From Sphingopyxis terrae subsp. terrae NBRC 15098 (lineage in GTDB: Bacteria > Pseudomonadota > Alphaproteobacteria > Sphingomonadales > Sphingomonadaceae), in NCBI RefSeq assembly GCF_001598815.1, contig NZ_BCZQ01000008.1, forward strand, positions 124,001 to 188,000: DNA of 64,000 nucleotides, given 5' to 3'. The notes under the pieces were generated by a model. That model was not told the origin of the DNA. It did no database searches and saw only the letters and a program-made list of their open reading frames with translations. The position numbers and the translations under genes were made by a program. This document shows, piece after piece, positions 27,112 through 35,025 of this stretch (position 1 is its first letter; the number at the start of each line of letters is the position of its first letter).

Positions 27112-27618
27112 ATGTATCGCAGGACGATCGCCGCCCTCGCCGCCGGCATCGCGATGGCGCCCGCCGCAACCGCGCAGCAGGCGACCGAGGATTGGCAGAC
27201 CATCGACACGCTGACCGCGATGGTCGCAAATGCGATGGGACGCACCGCGACGCCGATCGACCGGCGCATCAAGCTGGCGCGCTGCCCCGAACAGGCATCG
27301 ATCACCGCGATCGACAGCCAGACGCTCGCGGTGCGCTGCGAATCGCTTGGCTGGCGCTTGCGCGTGCCGATGGCGGCGCAGGCCGGCGCGGCGACCCCCG
27401 CGGTCTTCGCCCGCTCCGCCCCGGCTGCCGCGCCGGTCATCCGACGCGGCGACAATGTCCGCGTCTCGATCGACACCGACAGCTTTTCGGTAAGCTACAA
27501 CGCCATCGCGACCGAAGACGGCCGCGTCGGCGAAACGATCGCCCTGCGCGGCAATGACGCGAAAAACATGATCAGTGCCACCGTCACCGGTCCAGGGCGC
27601 GCAAGCCTTCAAGACTGA
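27112..27618 (+). CDS. flgA: Flagella basal body P-ring formation chaperone FlgA
   Basis: FlgA is the periplasmic chaperone for P-ring (FlgI) assembly. The 168-residue protein starts with a signal peptide (cleavage near ATAQQ). It shows a CPEQAS..VRCES pair of cysteines and ends with the SAF-type domain (VIRRGDNVRVSID, then GRVGETIALRGN). The start at 27112 is chosen because it begins a signal peptide and follows an AGGAGA ribosome site; upstream in-frame codons lie within the promoter. Confidence 0.92.
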   Translation: MYRRTIAALAAGIAMAPAATAQQATEDWQTIDTLTAMVANAMGRTATPIDRRIKLARCPEQASITAIDSQTLAVRCESLGWRLRVPMAAQAGAATPAVFARSAPAAAPVIRRGDNVRVSIDTDSFSVSYNAIATEDGRVGETIALRGNDAKNMISATVTGPGRASLQD

Positions 27619-27641
27619 TTTTCAAATAGTTAAGCCCCACT

Positions 27642-27695
27642 GGCCCGGTGGCTGTCGATTTTTCGACGCCGCCGGGCCTCTTTTTTTAATTTTTT
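27642..27695 (+). terminator. Rho-independent terminator after flgA
   Basis: A GC-rich stem (GGCCCGG paired with CCGGGCC, extended inwards by GTCGA/TCGAC with small mismatches, 27642-27678) is followed by CTCTTTTTTTAATTTTTT. It separates flgA (sigma54) from flgM-flgN (sigma28-type promoter), so the two are independent units. Confidence 0.85.
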
Positions 27696-27709
27696 GGCAA
27701 CCCGCCCCT

Positions 27710-27735
27710 TAAAGCGCCGCCCCACTCGCCGTTAA
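27710..27735 (+). promoter_or_regulatory. Sigma28 (FliA)-type promoter of flgM-flgN
   Basis: TTAAAG, 13 bp, GCCGTTAA (27709-27735) is the best match of the four sigma28-type sites. Predicted start is near 27742. Placing the anti-sigma gene under the factor it inhibits is the usual FliA/FlgM feedback arrangement. Confidence 0.72.
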
Positions 27736-27789
27736 AGGCTCTGAAGCAGTGCCGTCGATTTTCCGACGGTGCATGTATGGAGGCTAAAG

Positions 27790-28095
27790 ATGGCAGGTGA
27801 CGACAAACTCGTCCTGCAGGTCGGCGGTGTCACGCGAGCGACACCCGTGCGCAGGACGGCAAGCGGTTCGACCGCTTCGGCGAACCAGCGCGCGACGGCC
27901 CAGCCCGCTCCGACGGCGATGCCCGTCGCGCGGCTGATCAGCCTTGCCAACGAAATGGCCGCGCAGGAGCCGCCGGTGGATTATGCCCGTATCGCATCGC
28001 TGCGCGCCGCGATTGCCAGCGGCGAATATAGCGTCGATCCCGTGGCAATCGCCAAATCGATGGCACTTTTCCACAGCACGGGCGGCAATTCGTGA
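27790..28095 (+). CDS. flgM: Anti-sigma28 factor FlgM
   Basis: FlgM binds and inhibits FliA until the hook is finished, and is then exported. The 101-residue protein has a disordered, Thr/Ala/Gln-rich N-terminal half and the conserved C-terminal region (PVDYARIASLRAAIASGEYSV, quoted as YARIASLRAAIASGEY) that contacts sigma28. The start at 27790 has GGAGG at good distance; an ATG seven codons upstream is less likely. flgN follows with a 1-base overlap. Confidence 0.93.
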   Translation: MAGDDKLVLQVGGVTRATPVRRTASGSTASANQRATAQPAPTAMPVARLISLANEMAAQEPPVDYARIASLRAAIASGEYSVDPVAIAKSMALFHSTGGNS

Positions 28096-28400
28096 TGATC
28101 GAACAGATGCATGAGGTGCAGGCCAAGCTCGACCTGCTTGTCGGCGCGCTCGACGGCCATGATGCCGGGGCGATCGTGTCGGCGACCGAGGATCTGGCAA
28201 CGGCGGTCATCCTGTTTCGCGGCGCCGGCGTTCCGGCGGGCAGCGAAATGCAGGCCCGGGCGCTGATCGGCAAGACGCTGGGCCAGCTCGAAGCGGCCGC
28301 GATCCGCATCAATGTCCTGAAGAACTGGACGCGTCAGAGGATTGACATGAACCATGCAATCCGCGGCACGCAACCGCGAGGTCCCGCTTTAACCTATTGA
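28095..28400 (+). CDS. flgN: Flagellar export chaperone FlgN
   Basis: FlgN escorts the junction proteins FlgK and FlgL to the export gate. The 101-residue helical product follows flgM in the order seen in other bacteria. Sequence similarity in this family is low, so the call is positional plus size and helical content. GTG at 28092 is an alternative start. Confidence 0.75.
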   Translation: MIEQMHEVQAKLDLLVGALDGHDAGAIVSATEDLATAVILFRGAGVPAGSEMQARALIGKTLGQLEAAAIRINVLKNWTRQRIDMNHAIRGTQPRGPALTY

Positions 28401-28408
28401 TAAGCAAG

Positions 28409-28432
28409 ATTTTCGGGGATTTTCCCGAAAAT
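28409..28432. repeat. Inverted repeat abutting the sigma54 promoter
   Basis: ATTTTCGGG (28409-28417) and CCCGAAAAT (28424-28432) are perfect 9-bp arms around a 6-base centre. The right arm ends on the first base of the -24 element. It is AT-rich at the ends and has no T-tract, so it looks more like an operator than a terminator, though it could attenuate flgN transcription. Confidence 0.5.
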
Positions 28433-28448
28433 GGCACGATGATTGCTT
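28432..28448 (+). promoter_or_regulatory. Sigma54 promoter of the transglycosylase-flhA-fliA operon
   Basis: TGGCACGATGATTGCTT has GG (28433-28434) and GC (28445-28446) 10 bp apart. Predicted start is near 28458, about 20 bases before the first ATG. It puts fliA, and thereby all sigma28 genes, under sigma54. Confidence 0.87.
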
Positions 28449-28478
28449 CTCTTCTGCTGAAACAGCGGAACAGAGGCA

Positions 28479-29300
28479 ATGAACGCAATCAACAACCCCC
28501 AGGCAGCGAACCGGATCGCCGCACCCGTCATGGATGCGGTGCAGACGGCGTCGGCGCGCACGGGGGTCGATTTCGACTATCTGGTCGATGTCGCCCGCGT
28601 CGAAAGCCGCTTCAATCCCGGCGCCAAGGCCGCAACATCGTCGGCGCGCGGCCTCTATCAGTTCACCAATCAGACCTGGCTCGCGACGCTCGAGCGCCAC
28701 GGCGCCAATCACGGGCTCGCCTGGGCCGCCGACGCGATCCGCCGCGATGGCGCGGGCCGCCTGTCGGTCAGCGATCCGGCGCTGCGCGACCAGATCATGG
28801 CGCTACGCGACGATCCCTTTGCCGCATCGAACATGGCGGCGGCGCTGACCGCCGATAATCGCGAATTCCTCGAAAGCCGGATGGGCCGCACCGCCGAACC
28901 GGTCGATCTCTACCTCGCGCATTTCCTCGGCAGCGCCGGGGCCGCGCGCTTTCTGACCGCGCTCGACGCGAACCCCGACCAGCCGGGCGCCACGCTGCTG
29001 CCCGAAGCCGCGGCGGCGAACCGTCCGATCTTTTACACCCCCGACGGCAGCATGCGCAGCGTCGGCGAGATCCGCGATCTGTTCCGCGCCAAGCTCGACG
29101 CCGGTGGCGGCGCACCGCTGCCCGCCGCGGCAGCGCCCGTTTCGACATGGCGCAGCGCCGCAACCAGTTTTTCGGGCGAAGCCGCCGGACGGCCGCCGCT
29201 ACCGATGATGGATATTCAACCCATGCCCAGGAAATTGTCGATGGATTTTGCCGCCAGTGCCTATCAGCGGCTCGCTTCGCTGTCGGGAGGCACCGCATGA
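28479..29300 (+). CDS. Lytic transglycosylase, probable flagellar rod-passage enzyme
   Basis: The 273-residue protein has an SLT-type catalytic domain near residues 25-110. The catalytic Glu is in VARVESRFNP and is followed by the motifs SSARGLYQFTNQTWL and YLAHFLGSAGAARFL. No signal peptide is obvious, so it may leave through the flagellar export gate or by another route. It sits first in an operon with flhA and fliA. Because FlgJ here has no hydrolase domain, this enzyme is the likely agent that opens peptidoglycan for the rod, as SltF does in Rhodobacter. Confidence 0.85.
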   Translation: MNAINNPQAANRIAAPVMDAVQTASARTGVDFDYLVDVARVESRFNPGAKAATSSARGLYQFTNQTWLATLERHGANHGLAWAADAIRRDGAGRLSVSDPALRDQIMALRDDPFAASNMAAALTADNREFLESRMGRTAEPVDLYLAHFLGSAGAARFLTALDANPDQPGATLLPEAAAANRPIFYTPDGSMRSVGEIRDLFRAKLDAGGGAPLPAAAAPVSTWRSAATSFSGEAAGRPPLPMMDIQPMPRKLSMDFAASAYQRLASLSGGTA

Positions 29301-31417
29301 CCGGGCTCGACGTCCGCAATGCGGCGCGCTTCGCGACTGCCGCGGCACTGCCCGCGGCGATGCTGATTCTCGTCGCGCTGATGGTGATCCCCGTCACTCC
29401 GATCATCCTCGACATCAGCTTCATCGGCAATATCATGATCAGCCTCGCGATCCTGATGGTCGCGCTGTCGGCGTCGAAGCCACTCGACTTCTCGGCTTTC
29501 CCGACCGTCTTGCTGCTCGCGACGCTGTTCCGTCTCGCCCTCAACGTCGCCTCGACGCGCGTCGTGCTGGTCCACGGCCATGAAGGCACGTCGGCGGCGG
29601 GCCATGTGATCGAAGCGTTCGGCCAGGTGCTGATCGGGGGCGATTATGTCGTCGGCCTGTTCGTCTTCGGCGTGCTGATGATCATCAACCTTGTCGTCAT
29701 CACCAAGGGCGCGGGACGCGTGTCCGAAGTGTCGGCGCGCTTCACCCTCGACGCCCTGCCCGGCAAGCAGATGGCGATCGACGCCGATCTCAACGCTGGC
29801 CTGCTGACCCCCGACGAAGCCAAGGCGCGGCGTCAGGAAGTCGCCACCGAGGCCGATTTCTACGGCTCGATGGACGGTGCGTCGAAATTCGTGAAGGGCG
29901 ACGCGGTCGCCGGCCTGCTCATCCTGTTCGTCAATATCGTCGGCGGCTTGATCCTGGGCATGTTCAGCCACGGCCTGTCCTTCTCGCAGGCGGGCAGCAC
30001 CTATGTCACGCTGGCGATCGGCGACGCGCTCGTCGCCCAGATTCCGGCGTTGCTGCTCTCGATCGCGGCCGCCGCCATCGTCACGCGCGTGTCGTCGCCC
30101 CACAACCTGTCGGGCCAGATCGGCAGCCAGTTCGCCTCCCCTCATGTATGGATGGCGGTCGGCGGTATCCTGTTCATCCTCGGCCTTGTCCCCGCAATGC
30201 CGCAGATGCTGATCCTGCCTGCTGCGGCGCTGGCCTTCACCATCGGCTGGCAACTCCGGCGCGCGGCGGCCGAAGTCGCTGCCCAGCCCGAACCCGCGGC
30301 CCCGGCGCCCGACCCGCATCATATCGAGTGGGCGGATGTCAGCGACATCGGCCCGTGCCAGCTCGAAATCGGCTATGCGCTCGTCAGCCTGGTCGACGAA
30401 CGCAAGGGCGCGCCGCTGATGACTCGGATCACCGGTATCCGGCGCCAGTTGTCGAAGGAACTCGGCTTCGTCGTGCCGCCGGTGAAGGTCGCCGACGACC
30501 TGTCGCTGCCCGGCAACGTCTATCGCATCTCGATCGCCGGGGTGATCGTCGGCGAGGACGAGGTCTTCCCGAACGAAATGCTCGCGCTCGATTCGGGCGA
30601 ACTGGTGACCAAGGTGACGGGCCGCCCCTGCAAGGATCCGACCTTCGGCCTCGACGCGCTGTGGATTCCCAAAAGCGCGCAGAATGACGCGATCGCGGCG
30701 GGCTATACCGTCGTCGATCCCGCCACGGTCGTCGCGACGCACCTCAACAACAGCATCATCGCTTCGGCCGCCGAACTGTTCGGCATCGACGATGCCCAGT
30801 CGCTGATCGACAATCTCAAGACCCATTATCCGCAGCTTGCGGCGAACCTCAGCCCGCAGGGCTATGCGCTGCCGCGCGTCGCCGCGCTGTGCAAGGCGCT
30901 GCTCATCGAGCGCGTGCCGCTGCGCGACTTCCGCAAGATTGCGGAGGCTATGGTGGCGCTCGTCGGCCAGCAGCTTGGCGATGGCGACCTGATCGAAGCG
31001 GTGCGCCAGCGCATCGGCGCGCTGATCGTCCAGACGATCGTGCCGAGCCGCATGCCGCTGCCTGTCGTGACCTTCACCCCCGATATCGAAGTGCTGCTCA
31101 ATCAGGCGGTGCGCGCAAATCCGGGCGCCGAATGGCCGTTCGAACATGGCATGGCGATGAAGATCGTCGAACAGATCGGCCAGGCGGTCGAGCCGCTGCT
31201 GCTCCAGACGCGTAGCTTCGCGCTCGTCGCCTCCCCCATCTGTCGCCCGGCGCTGTCGCGGCTGGTGCGCGCGACATTCCCCGATGTTGCGGTGATCTCC
31301 TACCTCGAAATCCCGGCGACCAAGGCAACCGAAATCGTCGCGACGATCGGTGCCGATCAACCGCGGCTGACCAGCGGCGAAGAAGCCTATCAGAAGGACG
31401 AGCCCCATGAAAATTGA
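29297..31417 (+). CDS. flhA: Flagellar export gate protein FlhA
   Basis: FlhA is the nonameric gate protein that binds export chaperones. Its 706 residues contain about eight membrane segments in the N-terminal half. The FHIPEP signature (RVSEVSARFTLDALPGKQMA, then IDADL) follows the fourth. A cytoplasmic C-terminal domain starts near residue 330. The start at 29297 has GGAGG 6 bases upstream and overlaps the preceding gene by 4 bases. The gene runs directly into fliA, with no flhF or flhG between. Confidence 0.96.
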   Translation: MTGLDVRNAARFATAAALPAAMLILVALMVIPVTPIILDISFIGNIMISLAILMVALSASKPLDFSAFPTVLLLATLFRLALNVASTRVVLVHGHEGTSAAGHVIEAFGQVLIGGDYVVGLFVFGVLMIINLVVITKGAGRVSEVSARFTLDALPGKQMAIDADLNAGLLTPDEAKARRQEVATEADFYGSMDGASKFVKGDAVAGLLILFVNIVGGLILGMFSHGLSFSQAGSTYVTLAIGDALVAQIPALLLSIAAAAIVTRVSSPHNLSGQIGSQFASPHVWMAVGGILFILGLVPAMPQMLILPAAALAFTIGWQLRRAAAEVAAQPEPAAPAPDPHHIEWADVSDIGPCQLEIGYALVSLVDERKGAPLMTRITGIRRQLSKELGFVVPPVKVADDLSLPGNVYRISIAGVIVGEDEVFPNEMLALDSGELVTKVTGRPCKDPTFGLDALWIPKSAQNDAIAAGYTVVDPATVVATHLNNSIIASAAELFGIDDAQSLIDNLKTHYPQLAANLSPQGYALPRVAALCKALLIERVPLRDFRKIAEAMVALVGQQLGDGDLIEAVRQRIGALIVQTIVPSRMPLPVVTFTPDIEVLLNQAVRANPGAEWPFEHGMAMKIVEQIGQAVEPLLLQTRSFALVASPICRPALSRLVRATFPDVAVISYLEIPATKATEIVATIGADQPRLTSGEEAYQKDEPHEN

Positions 31418-32153
31418 GCCCGCCGAGCAATTTGCGGGAAAGACCGCGCACGCCCTGCGGCCGCAAGGCTATGGCGAGAATGTCGAGGCGCTGATCGCCG
31501 AACATGCGCCGCTCGTGCGCAAGATCGCCTGGCAGGTTCATTCGCGCGTGTCGCGGACGAGCGATCTTGAGGATGTGATCCAAGTCGGGCTGATCGCGCT
31601 GATCGAAGCGAGCCGTACCTATGAAGAGCGCGGCTTCGCCTTTACCACCTACGCATCGACGCGCATTCGCGGCGCAATGATCGACCAGCAGCGGCGCGAG
31701 GCCGACGTCGGCCGCGCCGCGATGGCGGCCGCCAAGCGGCTCGCGGCGACGCGCGCCGCGCTCGAACAACAGCTGATGCGCGCGCCGGGCGCCGCCGAAA
31801 TGGCCGAAGCGATGGGGATGAGCGCCGATGAATATTTCGAGTTCGAACGCAGCGCAACGCACGGCCGCTCGACCTCGCTCGACGAAATGATGAACGAAGG
31901 CGATTTCCTGTTCGCCGACGACCGGCTCGGCGCCGGCGAGCTGCTCGAACAGGAAGGAATGCTCGACGCGCTGCGCGCCTGCATCGGGCGCCTGTCGGAC
32001 CGCGAACAGATGGTCCTGCAGCTCTATTTCTTCGAAGAGCTCAATCTGCAGGAGATCGGGCTGACGCTCGACGTCAGCGCGGCGCGGGTCTGCCAGATCA
32101 AGCGCGACGCGATGGCCAGGATCGACCGCATGATGCGGGAAATGACCGAATGA
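31407..32153 (+). CDS. fliA: Flagellar sigma factor FliA (sigma28)
   Basis: FliA directs transcription of late flagellar genes. The 248-residue protein has sigma region 2 (LEDVIQVGLIALIEASRTYE, then GFAFTTYASTRIRGAMID), region 3 and region 4 (LSDREQMVLQLYFFEELNLQ, then EIGLTLDVSAARVCQIKRDA). Length is standard. It overlaps flhA by 11 bases. Its likely targets here are the four sites at 1775, 13932, 18950 and 27710. Confidence 0.95.
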   Translation: MKIEPAEQFAGKTAHALRPQGYGENVEALIAEHAPLVRKIAWQVHSRVSRTSDLEDVIQVGLIALIEASRTYEERGFAFTTYASTRIRGAMIDQQRREADVGRAAMAAAKRLAATRAALEQQLMRAPGAAEMAEAMGMSADEYFEFERSATHGRSTSLDEMMNEGDFLFADDRLGAGELLEQEGMLDALRACIGRLSDREQMVLQLYFFEELNLQEIGLTLDVSAARVCQIKRDAMARIDRMMREMTE

Positions 32154-32159
32154 CGCGAA

Positions 32160-32201
32160 CGGCCGGATGCGGCGGCGACCAGCAGAAGCCGCATCCGGCC
32201 G
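32160..32201. terminator. Strong stem-loop between convergent fliA and marR-like gene
   Basis: CGGCCGGATGCGGC (32160-32173) is perfectly complementary to 32188-32201 with a 14-base loop. There is no T-tract on either side. Its position between two convergent stop codons suggests a shared transcription barrier, but it is not a canonical intrinsic terminator. Confidence 0.55.
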
Positions 32202-32207
32202 CGCCGG

Positions 32208-32702
32208 TCAACCTGCGCGATTGCTCCGCAACGCCAGGCCGACCTTCTCGAAATAGCTGGCCATCCGCTCGGTCCCCGCGTCGGTCAGGCGGACGATGGT
32301 CCGGCGGCGGTCGCGTTCGTCGATCGACCGCTTGACGAGCCCCATCGCCTCGAGCGAGGCGATCATCCGCAGCCCCGACGACAGCGGCACGCCGGCGCCG
32401 GTGGCAAGATCGCTCGCGCTCAGGATGCGGCCATTGGCATTGGCGAGCATCAGATCGAGCATCATGTCCCACGTCGGACCCGACATCTGCGCGCTGCCGA
32501 AATGATGGCGCCGCATACGGCGGGCCTGGATGCTGAACGACAATTGGTCGACCAGCCGCGGCGCCGCCACGTCGCCGCTCGGTTCGAGCTCGACGCGTGC
32601 CGGCACCGCCGGCTCGTCGCCGCCGCGCGCGGCGAGCAGCTCGTGAATTTCGTCGATACGCGATTTCAGATCGGCAATTTCTTGGTTGGAAAATTGCTGC
32701 AT
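32208..32702 (-). CDS. MarR-like winged-helix transcriptional regulator
   Basis: The 164-residue protein has a coiled N-terminal segment (NQEIADLKSRIDEIHELLAA) not found in classical MarR proteins. It is followed by a winged helix (DLATGAGVPLSSGLRMIASLEAMGLV, then KRSIDERDRRRTIVRLTDAG). The DERDRR..V wing is typical of MarR. It is the last of four minus-strand genes with gaps of 27-48 bases. Ligand and targets are unknown. Confidence 0.8.
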   Translation of the reverse strand: MQQFSNQEIADLKSRIDEIHELLAARGGDEPAVPARVELEPSGDVAAPRLVDQLSFSIQARRMRRHHFGSAQMSGPTWDMMLDLMLANANGRILSASDLATGAGVPLSSGLRMIASLEAMGLVKRSIDERDRRRTIVRLTDAGTERMASYFEKVGLALRSNRAG

Positions 32703-32732
32703 GTGATGGGACCCCTGGTGCGCCTTCAGGCG

Positions 32733-33146
32733 CTACACACCGACACCACCCCTCCGTCTGGTCGAACCCGATGCGTACAGTATGACGAACAAGATCGGGT
32801 AAGAGATATACATTGAAAGCAGCGCGTACGGACGCGCCAATATCTCCGAAAACATCAGCTTCTGGACATGGCCGAAAATGGCGATCAACTGCCATCCGGT
32901 GATCCAATAGGGCCAGAAACGCTGCGTTTTCAATGCGATGAACCAAAAGCTCGCGAGCGCGACCAAGTCTATCGCAAAGATATTATATTCAATATGCGAC
33001 CAATCCGGATTGGGTGCGAGGAGGGTGGTGCACACCGACGCGAGCAGGGCCGTATAGGCGGCCCAGCGCTCGAGGGGACCGCCGCGCCACATCGCGACGG
33101 CCACCGTGGTCAGCAGAACCGCATAATAGCCCGCTACGGTCCACAT
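32733..33146 (-). CDS. Small four-helix membrane protein of unknown function
   Basis: The frame encodes 137 residues with about four hydrophobic segments (residues 3-20, 31-45, 57-72 and 76-125), rich in Trp, Tyr and Phe. A C-terminal RRRGG tail is likely cytoplasmic. It lies within the LuxR-type/MarR-like operon. Composition is more AT-rich than the surrounding flagellar and respiratory genes. I do not recognise the family. Confidence 0.6.
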   Translation of the reverse strand: MWTVAGYYAVLLTTVAVAMWRGGPLERWAAYTALLASVCTTLLAPNPDWSHIEYNIFAIDLVALASFWFIALKTQRFWPYWITGWQLIAIFGHVQKLMFSEILARPYALLSMYISYPILFVILYASGSTRRRGGVGV

Positions 33147-33173
33147 GTGGTTCGTCCACCCCCGCTCTTGAAC

Positions 33174-33554
33174 TTACGACGCTTTGGCGAGCGGCAGATG
33201 CGCCACCGCGGCATCGCCGTGATCGTTGCTGCCGTCCTCGACCAGCGTTGCCGCCGGCGGCTTGACGCCCGCACCGAACATGCGCGTGCCGAGACCGACC
33301 TGCTTTTGCGTGACGCTGAGCGCGAGATGCGCGTCGGTCAGCAGCTGACGGACTTCGCCGGCCGCGGCAAGCGCCTGCGCAACCTTTGCCATCGCTTCCT
33401 GGCCGACGATCGCCGACATATTGGTATCGCGCCGTGCGGTGGGCAGCGTCGCGGCGAGGCGCGCGATGCTGATCATCGTATCGTCGATCGCATCTTCGGC
33501 CTGATGGAGGTCCGAGGCGATCTTCTTGGCGGCAGACATGCGTTCATTCAGCAT
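33174..33554 (-). CDS. Small soluble helical protein of unknown function
   Basis: The protein has 126 residues from the ATG at 33554, which has AGGA seven bases ahead; a longer frame upstream lacks such a site. It is mostly helical (SAAKKIASDLHQAEDAIDDT) and has no membrane segment or catalytic motif. It lies between the membrane-anchored LuxR-type regulator and the membrane protein gene, in the same direction. I do not recognise the family. Confidence 0.6.
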   Translation of the reverse strand: MLNERMSAAKKIASDLHQAEDAIDDTMISIARLAATLPTARRDTNMSAIVGQEAMAKVAQALAAAGEVRQLLTDAHLALSVTQKQVGLGTRMFGAGVKPPAATLVEDGSNDHGDAAVAHLPLAKAS

Positions 33555-33602
33555 AATCCTGGTCCTTGTATACGAATGCCGACGGAATCCCCCCCGCAGC
33601 AT

Positions 33603-34094
33603 TCAGGTCAACACACGACCAAGACCGACAAGGATCGAATAGAGGGCGGAAAAAGCCAAAATGGTCGCAAATGCGATCAGGATTGGCCAGATAATCCTTT
33701 CCATCAACCCGTGCCGGTTGGCCGACTGGGACGCGGTAGGAAATGGCGAACCGATATCAAAAAGCCGCCGGACCGAACTGCGCCCCACACCGGCTTCATC
33801 GGCGGGCGCCTCGTCGCCTAGGCTGATCAATTGATATCTCAATGGCTGATAGGGAGTAACTTGGTCGAATACACCGTTACGTGCTAAAATCGTCGCAGCC
33901 TCTATCCTGTTGGATGCATTGAGTTTTTTCAAAGCGCGCCGCACACGCTCATCGACCGTGTGCGGGGATACATCCATAATGCGAGCAATCTCTTTGGAAT
34001 TTTTGTGCTCAAAAACCAGCCGCAGCGTTTCGATTTGCGCGGCCGAAAGGAGACTGATGTAATTGTCTGGGTCACCCTGCACGCACAAGGGCAT
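33603..34094 (-). CDS. LuxR-type HTH protein with a C-terminal membrane anchor
   Basis: The 163-residue protein begins with a LuxR/sigma4-type helix-turn-helix (LLSAAQIETLRLVFEHKNSK, then EIARIMDVSPHTVDERVRRA) near residues 15-65. It ends with a single hydrophobic segment (IIWPILIAFATILAFSALYS, residues 134-156). No receiver or ligand domain is present. The order HTH-linker-TM would hold the DNA-binding head at the membrane. The ribosome site is weak. It is the first gene of a four-gene minus-strand run. Confidence 0.8.
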   Translation of the reverse strand: MPLCVQGDPDNYISLLSAAQIETLRLVFEHKNSKEIARIMDVSPHTVDERVRRALKKLNASNRIEAATILARNGVFDQVTPYQPLRYQLISLGDEAPADEAGVGRSSVRRLFDIGSPFPTASQSANRHGLMERIIWPILIAFATILAFSALYSILVGLGRVLT

Positions 34095-34263
34095 AGAGGA
34101 TCATGATTCGAAATCAAGTTACGAGGGGCGCGATAGGCGTATCATCCTTCGTCACCGGAGCGTCCGAGACGCGAATTTCCGGGGTTCCGCGGCGCCGCTT
34201 CATGCCGCCAGAGCGGAAGCTCTCGCTATTTCCAAATGCCGCGCATTCGGCTAGGCGAACGGC

Positions 34264-34956
34264 GTGACCGACTGTGCATCCTGCGTCGTGCGGAACCGCG
34301 CGATCTGTGCGAGCCTCAATCCCGAGGAGCTGTTGCTGCTCGGCAAGATGGGGCGCAAGCAGCGTGTCAAGGCGGGCCAGACGCTGCTCTGGGAAGGCGA
34401 CGACGCACCGGTGGTCGCCAATGTCCTCGAAGGCGTGCTCAAACTGGTCGTCGCGACCGCCGACGGGCGCGAGCAGATCGTCGGCATCGTCTTTCCATCG
34501 GATTTCATCGGCCGCCCGTTCGGCAAGGAAAGCCCGTACAGCGTCACCGCGATGACCGATGCCGAAGTCTGCATCTTCAACCGCAACGCCTTCGACGAAT
34601 TTGCGGGCAGCCATCCCGACCTGCAACAGAAGCTCTTGCGCCGCACGCTCGACGAACTCGACCGGGCGCGGCACTGGATGATGCTGCTCGGTCGCAAATC
34701 GGCGTCGGAAAAGGTCGCCTCCTTCCTCCTCGAAATGTCCGAACGGCTTTCGGGGCAGGGATGCCAGGTCGGCGGCACGCGTAACGGTTTCGAGTTACCC
34801 TTCGGACGCCAGCAAATCGCCGACATATTGGGGCTGACGATCGAAACGACGAGCCGTCAGCTCACCCGGATGCGCTCCGACGGTCTTCTAGACCTCCCCT
34901 CGCGCCGCGAGATCGTGATTACCGATCGCGACGCGATGGAAGCGATGGCGGGATAG
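34264..34956 (+). CDS. fnr: FNR/FnrL-type oxygen-responsive transcriptional regulator
   Basis: This Crp-family regulator is switched by an oxygen-labile 4Fe-4S cluster and controls microaerobic respiration. The 230-residue protein has cysteines at 4, 7, 15 and 103, matching the CX2CX7C plus internal Cys arrangement of FnrL. A cyclic-nucleotide-type beta barrel, a dimer helix and a winged helix follow, with recognition helix LTIETTSRQLTRM. The E-xx-SR contact residues read TTGA half sites. The start is GTG, because an in-frame stop lies just upstream. Its probable targets, ompW-ccoN and hemN, carry FNR boxes in this window. Confidence 0.93.
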   Translation: MTDCASCVVRNRAICASLNPEELLLLGKMGRKQRVKAGQTLLWEGDDAPVVANVLEGVLKLVVATADGREQIVGIVFPSDFIGRPFGKESPYSVTAMTDAEVCIFNRNAFDEFAGSHPDLQQKLLRRTLDELDRARHWMMLLGRKSASEKVASFLLEMSERLSGQGCQVGGTRNGFELPFGRQQIADILGLTIETTSRQLTRMRSDGLLDLPSRREIVITDRDAMEAMAG

Positions 34957-34965
34957 CCGGCGGCG

Positions 34966-35007
34966 TCGGCGACACACCCCCACCACCCGGCGGGGACATG
35001 TCGCCGA
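34966..35007. terminator. Stem-loop between convergent fnr and ompW
   Basis: TCGGCGACA (34966-34974) pairs with TGTCGCCGA (34999-35007), and an inner CCCC/GGGG pair lies within the loop. It sits in the 69-bp gap between two convergent genes and may stop transcription from both sides. No T-tract. Confidence 0.5.
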
Positions 35008-35025
35008 TCAGCGCCGCGCGCCGCT

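Noticed and set aside
27694..27710. TTTTTTGGCAACCCGCCCC as a sigma54 promoter for flgM
   Set aside because: The -24 half is good but there is no GC at the required 10-bp distance, and a better sigma28-type site lies just downstream.
29264..31408. Minus-strand open frame of over 700 codons opposite flhA
   Set aside because: It mirrors flhA codon phasing, is rich in Arg, Asp, His and Gln with no motif or start context, and no gene family fits.
32160..32201. Perfect 14-bp inverted repeat as an attachment site or REP element
   Set aside because: It occurs once in the window, between two convergent stop codons; a shared terminator-like role is the simpler reading.
33830..33860. TTGATATCTCAA as an FNR box
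   Set aside because: Half sites are separated by 4 rather than 6 bases between TTGA and TCAA, and it lies inside the LuxR-type gene.
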